The translations under genes and the position numbers were made by a program. From Otis tarda (taxonomy: Eukaryota; Chordata; Aves; Otidiformes; Otididae), in NCBI GenBank assembly GCA_026413225.1, contig CM048554.1, positions 78,422,463 to 78,486,462 of the forward strand: 64,000 nt of DNA, in the 5' to 3' direction. How positions within the stretch are numbered: the first letter of the stretch is position 1; every line of letters starts with the position of its first letter. The notes beneath the pieces were generated by a model. It saw only the letters and a program-made list of their open reading frames with translations, ran no database searches and was not told where the DNA came from. Shown piece by piece: positions 24,700 through 62,900 of the stretch.

Positions 24700-25600
24700 G
24701 GTGACAGTTATGGGCAGTTGGGAGCGGGGAGAACAGGGCACGGTCCCAAACCCCGGGCCCCTCACGCCCCCCGCCCCGCCCCCTGGCGGCCGCGCCTCGC
24801 ACCGCCGCTCCCCCCCGCACCTCCCCCCCCCGCCGCCCGCAGCCCCCCGGGGCCGGCGGGAGGCGCCTGCGCGCTGCGGCCGCTCGGTGCCGGCCCCGGA
24901 GCAGCCTCCCGCCGCCTTCTGCCTATTTTAGTCACAGCGGCGGCGCGCCGGGACCAGCGGCCGCCCGAGCGCGTCCGGGAAAGTTTTCCGAGGGTGCGGG
25001 GCAGGTGAGGGGGCACCGAGAGGGGCGGCGGTTTACCTGGGCGGCGGCGGTGTCGGGTCCCTCTACCCCCGGGAGTGGCGGCAGGAGGGGTGAGCGGACT
25101 CCGGGCTCCGTGACCGGTAGGGACGCGCCCCCGGCCCGAGTGGCTGCCTTCCCGTTTCGGGCACTGGCGGGGCTGGCGAGTCGCAGCTGTTGGGCGCGAC
25201 CCCCGACGGGGGCCCCGGGGGCTGGGGTCTTCGCTGTTGCCCTCCTGCGGGCGAGCACCGCCTTGGGGACGGCGCTTTGCGGGGGACAGGTTACTTGGTT
25301 CTATATGTATATTTTTAAATTATTATTATTTTTAATAAAGGTTAGGTGGTCTGTTTGCGCACGGTGGGCTGCAGAGGCGCGGGTGAGCGCTGGGGCTGGC
25401 TGGGGTTTTCCGCGCATCGGTGCGCGGTGTAGTGGGGAAGGGAGAGCCAGCTCCGGCGCAGCGCGCAAACTTCCCGTGGCGGAGCGCAGCGGTGCCGCGG
25501 GTGCGTGCGCGTTGCTCGCTGTTAAATTTTGGTCTAGAATAAAGCGTGGAGTGAGACCGAGAAGTTTCTGTAGTGGCAATGAACTTGCCCCGGAGAAGGT
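24700..25600 (+). promoter_or_regulatory. BVES: CpG island and probable BVES promoter
   Basis: This is the only strongly GC- and CpG-rich stretch in the window (dense CGG, GCG and CCGCCC runs from about 24745 to 25290, with a second CpG-rich part to about 25560). It holds a good 5' splice donor on the + strand (GGGCAG/GTGAGG at 25005), which would join to the acceptor before the BVES ATG. CTATTTTAG at 24923-24931 is an AT-rich island within it: it could act as a TATA-like element and is one base short of a MEF2 site. Promoter assignment is inference from position and composition. Confidence 0.72.
24940..25004 (+). other. BVES: Probable BVES non-coding exon 1 (start undetermined)
   Basis: The exon would end at 25004 (donor CAG/GTGAGG) and contribute only 5' UTR. 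If the AT-rich motif at 24923 acts as TATA, transcription would start near 24950. A weaker alternative donor is GAAG/GTACTG near 25598. No transcript evidence is available here. Confidence 0.5.
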
Positions 25601-28600
25601 ACTGAAATACCTCGTTCCTTATCCCGCTCTTCTATTCACTCCCACTTCCTTGCAAAAAGGAAATTGGTAACTTAAACTGCAATTAACTTAATCATGCTAG
25701 CACTAATAGTTTGCCTTCGTGTCACAAAAGTAAATAAATTATTGATTGTCTATATTCTCTCTGCAGCTTTTGTGCTACAGGGCCATAGAAAATTAGTTAA
25801 ATTTCTACAGGTATGATTTAAAAAAAAAAAAATTGAGGGTTTTTTTTTTCTTTAGACTTACAAAATCCGTCTGCATAAATTATAGCCTGTGTAGTTGCAA
25901 TAGCTGTGAAGCTACACAAACATACTCAAGCAAAGCTTTAGGACTCTCACTTGAATAATGTTGAACATTAAATCTGTGGGATGTGAATAATCCCAGTAAA
26001 GTGGACGATGACGTGAGTGGGACACTCTGCAGTGTCCCATCTCAGCTTGGCTGACCTGTTCTCCTGGAAGAACCAACTGCTTTGAACTTTTCCGCTACGT
26101 CTGCCTTCTGGCAGTGTTGTGTGGGTATCCATAAAACCCCATTGTTTTTAAAGGCATCTTTGCATCTGAAGACTTAGGGACTAAACACTTTTGAAAGTTT
26201 GACCTCTTGTATAAAGATGTCCTGAGCATAGAAAAATCATAATAAGCTCACCTCGTTTACAGTCTGAGAAGTTGTGTTTTCAGGCCAAAAGCTGTGATCT
26301 ATTACCTTAACTCTTTATCAAATTCATGAACACAAAAAATATTACTAGGCTTTGTTGTTAACTATACTAATTTCTGACAGATTTGATGTTAAAGTGTCAC
26401 TGCATTGAGTTTTTTTTAGATTTTTTTTTTAATTTTATTTTTCCTGTTTGGACAACAGATTGCTTGAGTTTTCAGTCAGCTGAGTAGTCAAACTCTTAGT
26501 TTGATAAATCGAAATCCATACGAAGGAAAAATTACTGCATATTAAAAATACTATTTGTCTTATGCTCCACAGTGTCAAATGAAATGTACACTTTATTTCC
26601 CCAATTTTTCCAAAATTATTAAACCATGTTGGTTGCATTTTTAACTTCTGATATTAAAACGTATCTTCATGTATTAAAGGCTGAAGCGCAAGACTTTGAA
26701 GTCTTAAGCTGTATTAATCCCTAGCAGACATAACCCTGAATTAAAGTTTTACAAGCCTGACTTCTGTATTTCAAAAAATTAATTTTTGACTCTCTGAGGT
26801 AGTAGAGGGTAGGAAATGACAATTGCTTTTTCATCTGTCGAACAGCAGATTTTTTTGCTAGTTCTTAGATGTTATTTGACAAGAATGGATGCTAAGACTA
26901 AGGAATTGATCTAAAAATTACAGATATGTTATTTTGAATGTTTGACTTTCTGGTGTTCCCTGTGGACAGATGTTTTAGGTGAGAGCTTGTAACTCTGCCT
27001 GTTTTGTGGGTTCTCAGGCAGGCTCCCTAGTTGAGATTCACAGGCAGCTCTGCTTCAGAGCTGGTGTCACAATCTGTCCTTGTGTGCTTTTGCAGATAGC
27101 ATCAATCTATTTCTGCCTGCTTTAAAATACCGTTGTGGCAGTGAAGTTCTGCAGCTTTCTGCCATTTTCCAGTATGTTAGCGGTGCTGCAGTGTTTGTTT
27201 GTGTTAGTAAGTTAGAGTCAAACGTATTCGTATAAGGACTTCAAGGTATTAAAGACAAAGCTAATTAAAAAATGAGGGTGGCTAGATTTAAATTCTAATT
27301 CAGGCAACTAAGTGGTGCAGACTTTCAAAAGCATTGGGCATGCTGTTGTAACAACTGTGGCCACTTTATTGCCAAAGGCTTTAAGCGACTTCTTGGAGAA
27401 ACATCTTCCCATTATGACAGTGTATGACTGGTGGGTTGTGGCGTCAGGGTCAGTGGCTGATGAGGGGAGCGCTATTTTGGCTGGGTTGTGAGGAAAACGA
27501 GTTCCACGTGCTGTGTAGTTGATTTGGCTCATTGGGTTTCCAGTCTTCAAAGATGTGATGCTTTGCAGCCAAGTCCTAAAGAGTAAGGTAGCCTCTGTTC
27601 TCCCAGCGATACGGTACAAAATGTTGCTGTTAAAAAATCAAGCGTCTGGAAAGCTCTGTGGTTTTGCAATTGGATGGGGCTGGAGTTCTTGTAGCCCGTT
27701 TTGGTCTTGCAATGAGTTGATGGATTTACGGCTGGCTCTGCATAGGTGTGATGGGTTTGGTTGTCGTCTTCTGTTACCAGATGGTGGCTTGTTAGTTGGC
27801 GCTTTTATTGGCAGCTGACCTGGCAGTGGAAGACTGAATGTACGTAAAAACTCAACTGATTACTTTTTGTGAGAGATCCAGAGATCCTGCTATTCCAGCG
27901 TAGAGAGTTTGTATTCTTTGAAAACACCAGGAGCAGAGTGATGAGACGTGTGTAAGATGGGCACAAACACAGTTATCCACTTAGCAATTATCTGCTGTTT
28001 ATGAGCGCATTAAAATGCCAGTCCTGCAGCCTCGCAGGGGCTCACACTTTCACTCTGTGGGTGAGCGGCTTTGTGAGGACAGCGGAGCTGCTCTTGTGAC
28101 TCTCATCGCTAGATTCATGCAGAAGAGCTGAAGTAAAATAGGAGCGTGTTTGGATGGTGCCTGTGTGATACCCGGACCGTGAATCTGTTTGGGCTCCGTG
28201 ATTATCAGTAGCACTTTAGTGTAGAACTTGTTTATGCCAAAACCCACATTTTGGTTAATGTTTGTGGATAACTAATGGAAGAATGAGAAGAGGAAAGTCA
28301 TGTCTTAAGAGAAAGAAATGTGAATTTACCTGTTTTGGTAAAAACTAGCTGTATTTTTTTCTTTGAAAATCACTTCTACCCAGAGACAGCGTGTGCTATG
28401 TTCATGCTGGTGTTTGATCCTGCAAGATGCCTCTGCGTGTTCTGTAGCGTGCCGTAGCTGTGACAGGCTCTGGGCATCGCAGAAAAGCTGTCAAAGGGTT
28501 GAGGCTTTCTGATTTCTTTCTTCCTGCTACTTTGGAAGGGGGCTTAAAACACTGATTTCAGAAATTGTCTAACTTGCTTATGCCTTCTACACAAGTTGAT

Positions 28601-30182
28601 TGGGGGAGAAAATAATAAAAAGAATGGATGGAACTGAAGCAACTCAAAATTACTTCACAGTCTGCGAAGCACTTTCAAATAACAGAGAAACGCTGAGCCT
28701 GTTTGAGTCTGCAGGGATTTCTGAGTGTATTCAGCGTGACTCACAAGTCCGCTGAGTAGAATTACGTGACGGTTGGTAAGCGCACATGGCGGGGACGTGT
28801 GCTGTCTCTACAGAATCTGTTTGAATGCAAATCCCACCAGGTTGCATGTTACGGAGTCTGTTTGCTCAGTGCTACGTGCGTGTATTTAATTAACGAGGCT
28901 CAATCTCTGCTGCTGCAGCAGTGGGGAGCCATATGCGCTTCCGTGGAAGCAGGGCTCCCTCGTGTTTCTGTCGGCTCATCTGGTAATGGTCATGTTCCTT
29001 CAACTGGGAACCACTCTGGGTTGGGAAGACCTTCTGGAGTGCTTGTAACACTGGCTGCAGTTCCCTAGAGGGACCTGCTTTTAAAATTTTAAAAGCAGTG
29101 TCTTCAGATCTTCCAGTTTCTCTTTGTAGTTTGTTTTTAATCGGAATTTTTTACTTTGTATTGGGAAGATATTTGCCCACAGATATCTTTTTATTTTAAT
29201 TAATGTGAAAGGAAAATATGCTAGATTTATTATTACAACAACAAAAATCCTGTGCATTTTTAGATTAGAAGTCAACTTTTTAAACTGTCTTGTTTTCTCC
29301 AGGAGTTCCACAGCCAACCAAAGGTCTTGCGAGCTTGCTCACACTACGTAGACTGAGTGATTTCCCTGAAAGACTGGCAGCCTTGTCACTTGGCAGCCTG
29401 GGTATCTCCCTTTCTGATTTGGTAGCATCTGATCAAGTAGGAGGAGGAATGGTAGTTTTTATTTACTGTTCTCAAAAGTGGTTTGGCGCTTTTTTGCCCA
29501 CTCTGTTTAATGTGTGCAAGATGACATGTGGTTTAGGAGACCTCCAAATGATCCTGCAGATCCTACAGGAAAACCAGAAGTTGAGACTGTCTTTGGTTTT
29601 GATTTTGTATGGCTTGTTGGCTTTTTTTTTTTTTAATCAACCAAACAGCACCTGTTCCTCCTTTTAAGACCTTCCATTCCTTATTTAGAAGAACAGCTTT
29701 GTATGCCATAAAGGAGACTTACGCTACATAAGCCTTTTTTTCTTTTTTTAAATTTCAATTCTCATCTAGGTTGTTAAGTTCTCTTAAATATTTACTTTGC
29801 CTAGGGTCATGGACCTATTCAATAAATAGTAGACCTGAAATGTGATTTTTTGTGTGTGTGTGTGTGTGTGTTGTTTTATTTGTGTAGGACTCAGAAGAAT
29901 ACATAGGATGTCTTACTGAGTGATGCCAGTCGTAGTAGCTGTCTTTCAAACAGTGTTGTTCCTGTGCATATGGTCCAAATTTTGAAATGTACCATTCTTC
30001 AAGCCTAGCACTTAGGAAAGTATTAGTGAAATATAGATCTAGCTTACCCTTTTAAAGCATTTATATTTCCTTTTTTTTTTTTTTTTTCATGAAGGATAAT
30101 GGAATATATGTCTTGATGTATGGCTAATATATTTCAGTTTAATGCACAGTGATTTTTGTTTTTTCCCCCTTTCTCATTGCAG
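25005..30182 (+). other. BVES: BVES intron 1 (in the 5' UTR)
   Basis: From donor GTGAGG to acceptor CTCATTGCAG. It starts in the CpG island and becomes AT-rich. It contains a (TG)n microsatellite at about 29849-29871 and poly(T) runs near 29620 and 30069-30087. The open frame at 29290-29667 begins just before an AG-ended pyrimidine tract but has no supported coding content. Confidence 0.65.
29849..29871 (+). repeat. (TG)n microsatellite
   Basis: About eleven uninterrupted TG dinucleotides following a T run; likely polymorphic. Confidence 0.9.
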
Positions 30183-30193
30183 GAGTCTCCAAG

Positions 30194-56575
<26,382 letters not shown>

Positions 56576-56775
56576 ACAGATGTGTCCCTCAGGCATATCA
56601 GAGTTTGTACAAAGCTCCAGTGCCAGAGGATGAAGTTGAATTTGGGAGGAATCTGAAAGCTAAAACCACCTCTCCATGTTTGAATTTACTACAGTATGTG
56701 TCAGTGGCTTCTAGATGGAAGGAAATGTCACATTTTATTTTACTTCTAAATAAAAATTAAAAAAAAACTTGTATG
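56576..56775 (+). other. BVES: BVES 3' UTR (short form)
   Basis: About 180 nt from the TAA to the first AATAAA. A longer form using downstream signals cannot be excluded. Confidence 0.6.
56749..56754 (+). terminator. BVES: Polyadenylation signal AATAAA for BVES
   Basis: Canonical AATAAA 174 nt past the stop, followed by an A-run and then a T/G-rich stretch (GGGTTTTATTTTTG), the usual downstream element. Confidence 0.7.
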
Positions 56776-59700
56776 GGTTTTATTTTTGTTTTCTGGACAT
56801 GAGTATTTGCTTTATTTTTACTTTGACTCTTGCCATCATAAATTTGGTATTAAGTGGCTGACTAGCCTGAAATTTTTGGAGACTTACTCAGTGCAGAATA
56901 TCCCCAGTTTCATTTCCATACGTTTCTTAGAAACTTATGGAGGCCTATATTTTGATGTTTTTCAGCGGGAGATTTTGAAACTGTATTTCCAAAGCCATGC
57001 TGCTGTTACCTACCGTCATTGTTTGTGAGACTTTCATGTGAAGTAGTGCACACACTCTTCTGCGCCTTTTGGTAGGTATTTGCCTCTAATTCTGGCATTT
57101 CTCAACCTGAATGTGTGACTCTACTATTGTAATAATGACTTCAATTTTCATTTTACTTGGCCAAATATTTAGATTTAATGTTGCCTTTCCAACCTTAACT
57201 TTTTCTTCTTTAGGTAACTATATTACACTGAAATCTGTGCTTTTCCTTAGTCTGATCCATGGAATGATTGAGCTCTTCTGGATTCACCTTTCCACACAGC
57301 AGTACGTGAGGTACAATTGACATTTGATATAGGAAATACAGTTCAGACCTCAAAACTGGGTAGCTGCTAGTACAGTAAAACACAGTCTCGTAATGGGAAG
57401 CATTGGGAAGCCTTTGTAAGAGGCACTTGTAGCAGTCCTGTCTGAGATATGTGGAGACATGTAGATGGGTAGCTGTCCTTCTGTGCTTTGACGATTCTTG
57501 AGATTTATTATGTAACAAATGGTACATTTTAACTAAATATAACATAAAATAGATACTATTCCATTTCTCAAATTGCACAAAACTGCAATACATACAGTAA
57601 TAGAAGTTTGGCATAAACTCTCAAGCAGTCAGAGGTGTCGGAGTCTGGTTTTGCTCTGTTTTCTGTGACTCCATTTTAGTTCTAAAATTTTTCCTGACAA
57701 AGCATCTTTGAATCAGCCTGCCTCTGACTTACATAACTTATTTATTCCCTTCTCAAAAGCTTCTGCCGTATCAAAATGTGCAGATAAACAATTGGGAAGA
57801 TGGCCCACATTGTCGGTGTTCCTACTTCTGTGAATTTAAATCCAGTGTTTAATATTACATCAATACGTCCTGCGGTTTGGTCAGTTTTGCATTATTAAAA
57901 ATGCCGTGCTGAGGTGAGGCATAATTACTAATTTGCGTAAATAGATGTAAAATATCTTTATGCCACACATATGCAAAAGCAAGCACATTGGCTCCTGCTG
58001 GAATTGATGTACTTTAAATCTGATTCTGATTTGATGTTATGAAACTATATGTAGGAAATAGGGAGTCCTCCTGCAGCTGTTGTAGCTTATGCACAAGCGT
58101 TAGTTGGAACAGCTTTTAAAACCACTGGTTTGATAAAACAAAATGATAGGTAGGAGAAGTTGGGAGTCTACTGGGGTACAACTGGGATTCAGCAACTAAA
58201 ATATAGATACATATTTAAAACTATACCACATTCTTAGTAGCTGACTGTCAAATACTAGCAACTGAATAGATTATAGCATGAAGAAAATACAGTAGACAAT
58301 TAGAAAACTGAATATATTAGAAAAATATGAAATGTTCTCTGTGCAAGAAATAAAAGGCATACTAAAGCAGAAATATGTATCCTCATCACTCCAGTGACTA
58401 CTTGGTGTAAAGTTGTGAAGTTGTTTAAGTTTTTTGATATCGTGTTTCTTTTAATGAAAAGAATACTTGCAGAACATTTCAATAGGATAAATTATAGAAA
58501 TACAGATTTTTTTTTTTTAGGTTGAGACCTCTGCAGGTCATCTGATCTAGCCTCCTGCCTAAGCAAGGTGAACTTCCAAATGCGTGGAAATCTAATGATG
58601 GAGACAAAACTATTAACAAGTGCTGTTACAGGAAGATTGCTACGTGGAGGATCATATCTCTAAAATGCTTACCTTCCTTTTGGATTACAACACAGCCAGA
58701 CTTTGTAAATAAAATGTTTCTGTATATTTCTGTAGGTTTTACAAAAGCCATTCCAAGTAGTTGATTATCAAGCTGTGTAAGCAACATGGTGCTGACTCCC
58801 CAATCGGTGGGTGAAGGCTTCCTTGCTCTCAGCAGCAGTTTCAAGCTCTGCGTAAGAAGTGATGTTTTACTCTCATTACAGAGAAAATGATCACTGTGGC
58901 TAAAACGTGTCAGTCTGAAGAAGGATGCTGACGCATGATTTTTAGCAGTTAGGACTAAAAAATCATGTAAGAAACTTGTTTGTGCTGAAAATATGCAAAG
59001 AGCCCTCTCCTCTTCCCTGGATTACAAACAAAATATCTTTGACACATAGGGAGCCAGTGCATCATTGGTTCAATGTCTTAAGGGCAGTGGCCATGTCTCT
59101 CAGGTTGCATCTTGGCTGGTGGGACAGTAAGAGAGGAAATGGGAATTATCTTACCTCTGAGATACAGGGAGGCGTATCCTTGTCCTGATGTAATTTTCCC
59201 AAACTTCTGACAGTTTTCAAACTCCTTTAAAAAGGAAAACCAAGCTGGTGGAATAGAGCTCATACAGTTTAGCAATAACCAGAAAACCCAGAGTAACTGA
59301 AGTAAAAATAGCAGTTTCATTTTAATTTCTCCTGTATTGTTATCAATTCAACCAATATTCAATGCCTGGAGAGACTGCATCTCCTGAACAAAATCCGTCT
59401 TAAAAATCAGGGAGGCTGTGCAGGAGCAGAGATCTGCGCACCTGTTGTGTATCCCAGCCTCAGGACCATAAGCTTTTGTCTGCTGACTGGGAACAAGAAC
59501 CAAGTCATCTTTATGCCTGCAAAGCATCACACATGACGGCAGTAACACTGCAAATAATGATAAATAACTGTGTTGGTCTACCAGAAGCAATACATTTTAT
59601 TACCTAAAAGTATGTAACTGGTAGTTTTAAAACTCCTGATGAGTTTATTAAGTTTACTTAATAAACACAACTTGCAAAGTCTGTTTACCTCTGTCCCTCT

Positions 59701-59859
59701 TGTTTCGAATAGAGTTGTTTCTGAGACAACAGAAGGTAAAATAGATTGTAGCCTGCTTTTCTGTATTGAATTTTCTATTGCTGTTGCAGAAGGTAAGGAA
59801 AAGCATCCTGTAATAATTCAAAGTGTGCGTGGGTAGAGGATGGGCATGGCATGAACACG
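56776..59859. other. Sequence downstream of BVES, no gene recognised
   Basis: AT-rich with short unsupported frames. A patch at about 58515-58575 (GCAGGTCATCTGATCTAGCC) looks like a very eroded minus-strand CR1 tail. LIN28B is expected downstream on the minus strand in many vertebrates, but no LIN28B coding exon is visible. Confidence 0.5.
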
Positions 59860-59966
59860 GCTCTGAGCAACCTGATCTGGTTGGAGACGTCCCTGCTCCT
59901 TGCAGAGGGGTTGGACTAGATGGCCTTTGAAGGTCCCTTCCAACCCAAACCATTCTATGATTCTAT
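59860..59966 (+). mobile_element. Short CR1 LINE 3' tail (107 bp)
   Basis: Begins GCTCTGAGCAACCTGATCTG, contains GGTTGGACTAGATGGCC and GGTCCCTTCCAACCC, and ends with ATTCTATG and ATTCTAT. Little divergence from the tail consensus suggests a fairly recent, severely 5'-truncated insertion. Confidence 0.93.
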
Positions 59967-62900
59967 CAAAACTCTTTCAATAATATGAATGTAGTTTAGA
60001 TAACCCTGTTTTTAAATAGTCACTTTAAAAACAAGCCCAATGTATTCGAACTTTTAAAAAAATAATGTGTTGAACTGATATGCAAATACTAAATGCTTTC
60101 TTTTTCCCCTATACTATTTCCCTTTATGAAATAAGTGCAACTTTCTCCTTATGGAAAATAGGCTACTTTGCTTTGCTTTCTAAGGCATAGATCAAATAAA
60201 GATCTAACAAAAGAGATGCTTCAGTAAAAAAAAAATATATATATAATGAAGAGTAGCAATGTTGGTACAGTTAAAAGGTGAGAGCTTGGTTCTTCAGTAA
60301 ATTTCCAGCATCTAGGCAGAGCCTGTTGCCAAAGTAAAGACTTGGAAAGTATCTTCACACCCCCAAGGCAGCAATTTCTTAGAGCAACATTGTGCATGAT
60401 AGGCCATCACAGATACCTTCACAAACCGGTTGGAAGGAGTTTTGGGAAGTGAAATTGTAGTGACACATTTTAACACTATTACTGGCATCGCAGCAACAGT
60501 TACTTTAATTATTGTTTCAGAAATGTAGTGGGAGGAAGTGCCTCGCCTTAAAATGTTTTTGTGTCTCTGTTGCCACACTGGTCACAGCTGCTTCTGATTA
60601 AAGGGGAGTGGGTTCTCAGTACTTAAGGGATTAATAAGAGAAGACAAACCATCTCAATTAATTAGCCTTGACATTTCAACTTCCTGAGAGCATGATGATG
60701 ATGAGAGTCATTAGAGAGTGCAGAGAGGTAACACAAAAGCAAAAGATGCAGGATCACTCAGTATTGATTGCGATACAGTCCCCATATTTTGTTCCAAAAG
60801 GAAAGCACTGCAGAGCTCTCCACAAAGAGACAAAAGTTGATGGGCTTTTGTTGGGCCATTTAACAGAATAAACTTTTTCAGTGGATAAAGTTTGTATGAC
60901 TTCCAGTAGAATAAAGTATTTTCAGTGAGCTTAACTATCAGCTGAATTTTAGTCCATGAGAACACTTACTTAGCACCTAACGAACATAAAGTACAAATCT
61001 AAGTAAGTTACTGCCATGCCATGCCTGTGTGTATGCTAAATACCTGTAGAAGCCCAAGAGTTTTATTTTTCAGAAACCTCTTTAGGACCTGTAAGTCAGT
61101 GCTCCAGTAGGAATTAGGGCTTTGCGCAGGGATGGACCTAAGTTGTGTTAGGATTTCCAGACTGTAGCTGTTGGATGCCTCAGATAAATATTGCCCAGCT
61201 ACTGCAATTTACCACACTTGAATTCCTCCTTAACTTGCTCCTGGGGGATTCATATCTGTTACGGCCACATCCTGATTTCCTGTGCAAAGTGCTTTTGGGA
61301 TAACAATTCCCCGTCATCCTTTGTAGCAAAGAACAGATCAAAAGCAATGCCTCTTGACGTGCATCCACTTGTGTGCTATTGCATCAATACTGTTGTGTCC
61401 GCTGGTACTCAGTGCTCTGCTCTGTTCCAGAAAATGAAGGAATTTAATAATAGTATAGACATTGTCTGCCAGAATACTGTGAAGAAATATGAATCATCTA
61501 TTCTTTCAAATACTGAAGAAAGCATGCTATCTTCAATTTTTAAAAAATAATTTCCCTGATCACACCCTCTGGAGTTTTACATTATGCTTTTTTTATTGTT
61601 CAGTGTTTCTTGGGCTTCTACCCAAACAATGTAAAACACACATGCAGCAGGCAAAATGGCTTGTGATGAAGGGAAGAAGCAAAACTGATCATATATAAAG
61701 TGCTCTAACAGAATGAAAACACATTTCTGTTCTTATTCCGTTCATCTAGAGATGACTTAGGATAACAGCTTTGTCTAGATAGAGATAAAGGAAAACCTGA
61801 GCAGCTATCTGACCACATTTGCTCAGCCTGGGAAGGTTCATGCACTGCAGAGGTTCATGTAAATGACAAAAGGGTGAGAATCAGCCCTAATGCAGGTGTA
61901 GCTAAACACGAACCAATTCTCCTTTTTTTTTTTTTTTTTTTTGTTTCACTTTACTAACTTATGCATGCTACACAAATGAGTTGTTATAGTTTGAGAAGGA
62001 TTGCTCTTCTAGTAGACCTCCAGGTGCCAGCTTGTGGGCTGAGCATGGAGGCATGAGGTGTGCAGTCACTTCCAGGGAAGCAAGACAGAAATCCTTTGTG
62101 TTGCTCAGAGCCAGGACTTTAAAGAGATCTTTTTACACATTAGTTAAATATCTTAACATCACAGCATTATTATTCTGACGACAATCTCCCATCACACCTC
62201 CACCACCATTTCCCTTTCCTTGAGCACATAACTATTGGCTGGTAAGCTGGGGGAGAGTTGTTTGGGTTTTTTTTCCCTCAGCATGGAGATTGCACCCAGG
62301 CCATCAGCAATTGGCAAGCCCAGGTGGAGGTGGCTGATCCATTTGGCTGGGTGTGAGGAGAGAGGAGCGAGTGGAGGCAGCAGGAGTAGATCAGCAGCTA
62401 GGTGTGGTAGAGGTGATCGCTGTCTTCTTGAAGTTGAGGCAGATCCTCCTTCATGCTTGGAAAGAGCCACTGAAGATGCATCTGTGGGGTGTGCTTGAAC
62501 CGCTGCTGCTGTGGTGCACGTCTGTGGCGGTTGTTGCTGGTGGGCTGGGGAGAGGTAAGTGTTCCTGAATGCAGGGCAAAGGGTCTGCGTAGTGCCTGTG
62601 GCTTACACCTCCGCAGGGGTTTGTCCTTCTCAGAGAGGAGGCTAGATTTAGTCCTGTGTTCCAGCTGGTATTTCATCTTTGCAAGTGTAAGGGGGAATTC
62701 ACAATGATACAATTTTTGTCTAAAATCAAGATGCTTGGTGGCGAGAGTGGGAAATTTGAGTTGCAGTTCTGGAAACCCTGTGGAGAGATGGAGCTCACTG
62801 TGGGGCTGTCTAGTTGTCTCTTTCCTGGTCCCTTCCCTCTTTCTTTCTTTGAACTAAATCTGGCAGTAGGGAGAATTATCGAAGGAAACTTACTTTATTA

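Noticed and set aside
24565-25670. Open frames up to 221 codons across the CpG island on both strands
   Set aside because: Pro, Gly, Arg and Ala-rich translations are typical of GC-rich non-coding DNA; no domain is recognised and they cross the predicted BVES exon 1 donor.
26797-26807. TGAGGTAGTAG, the start of let-7 microRNA
   Set aside because: The match ends after about 11 bases and no complementary arm that could form a precursor hairpin follows or precedes it.
58515-58575. Possible eroded CR1 tail
   Set aside because: About 25 bases of weak similarity without further support; mentioned only in the surrounding region.
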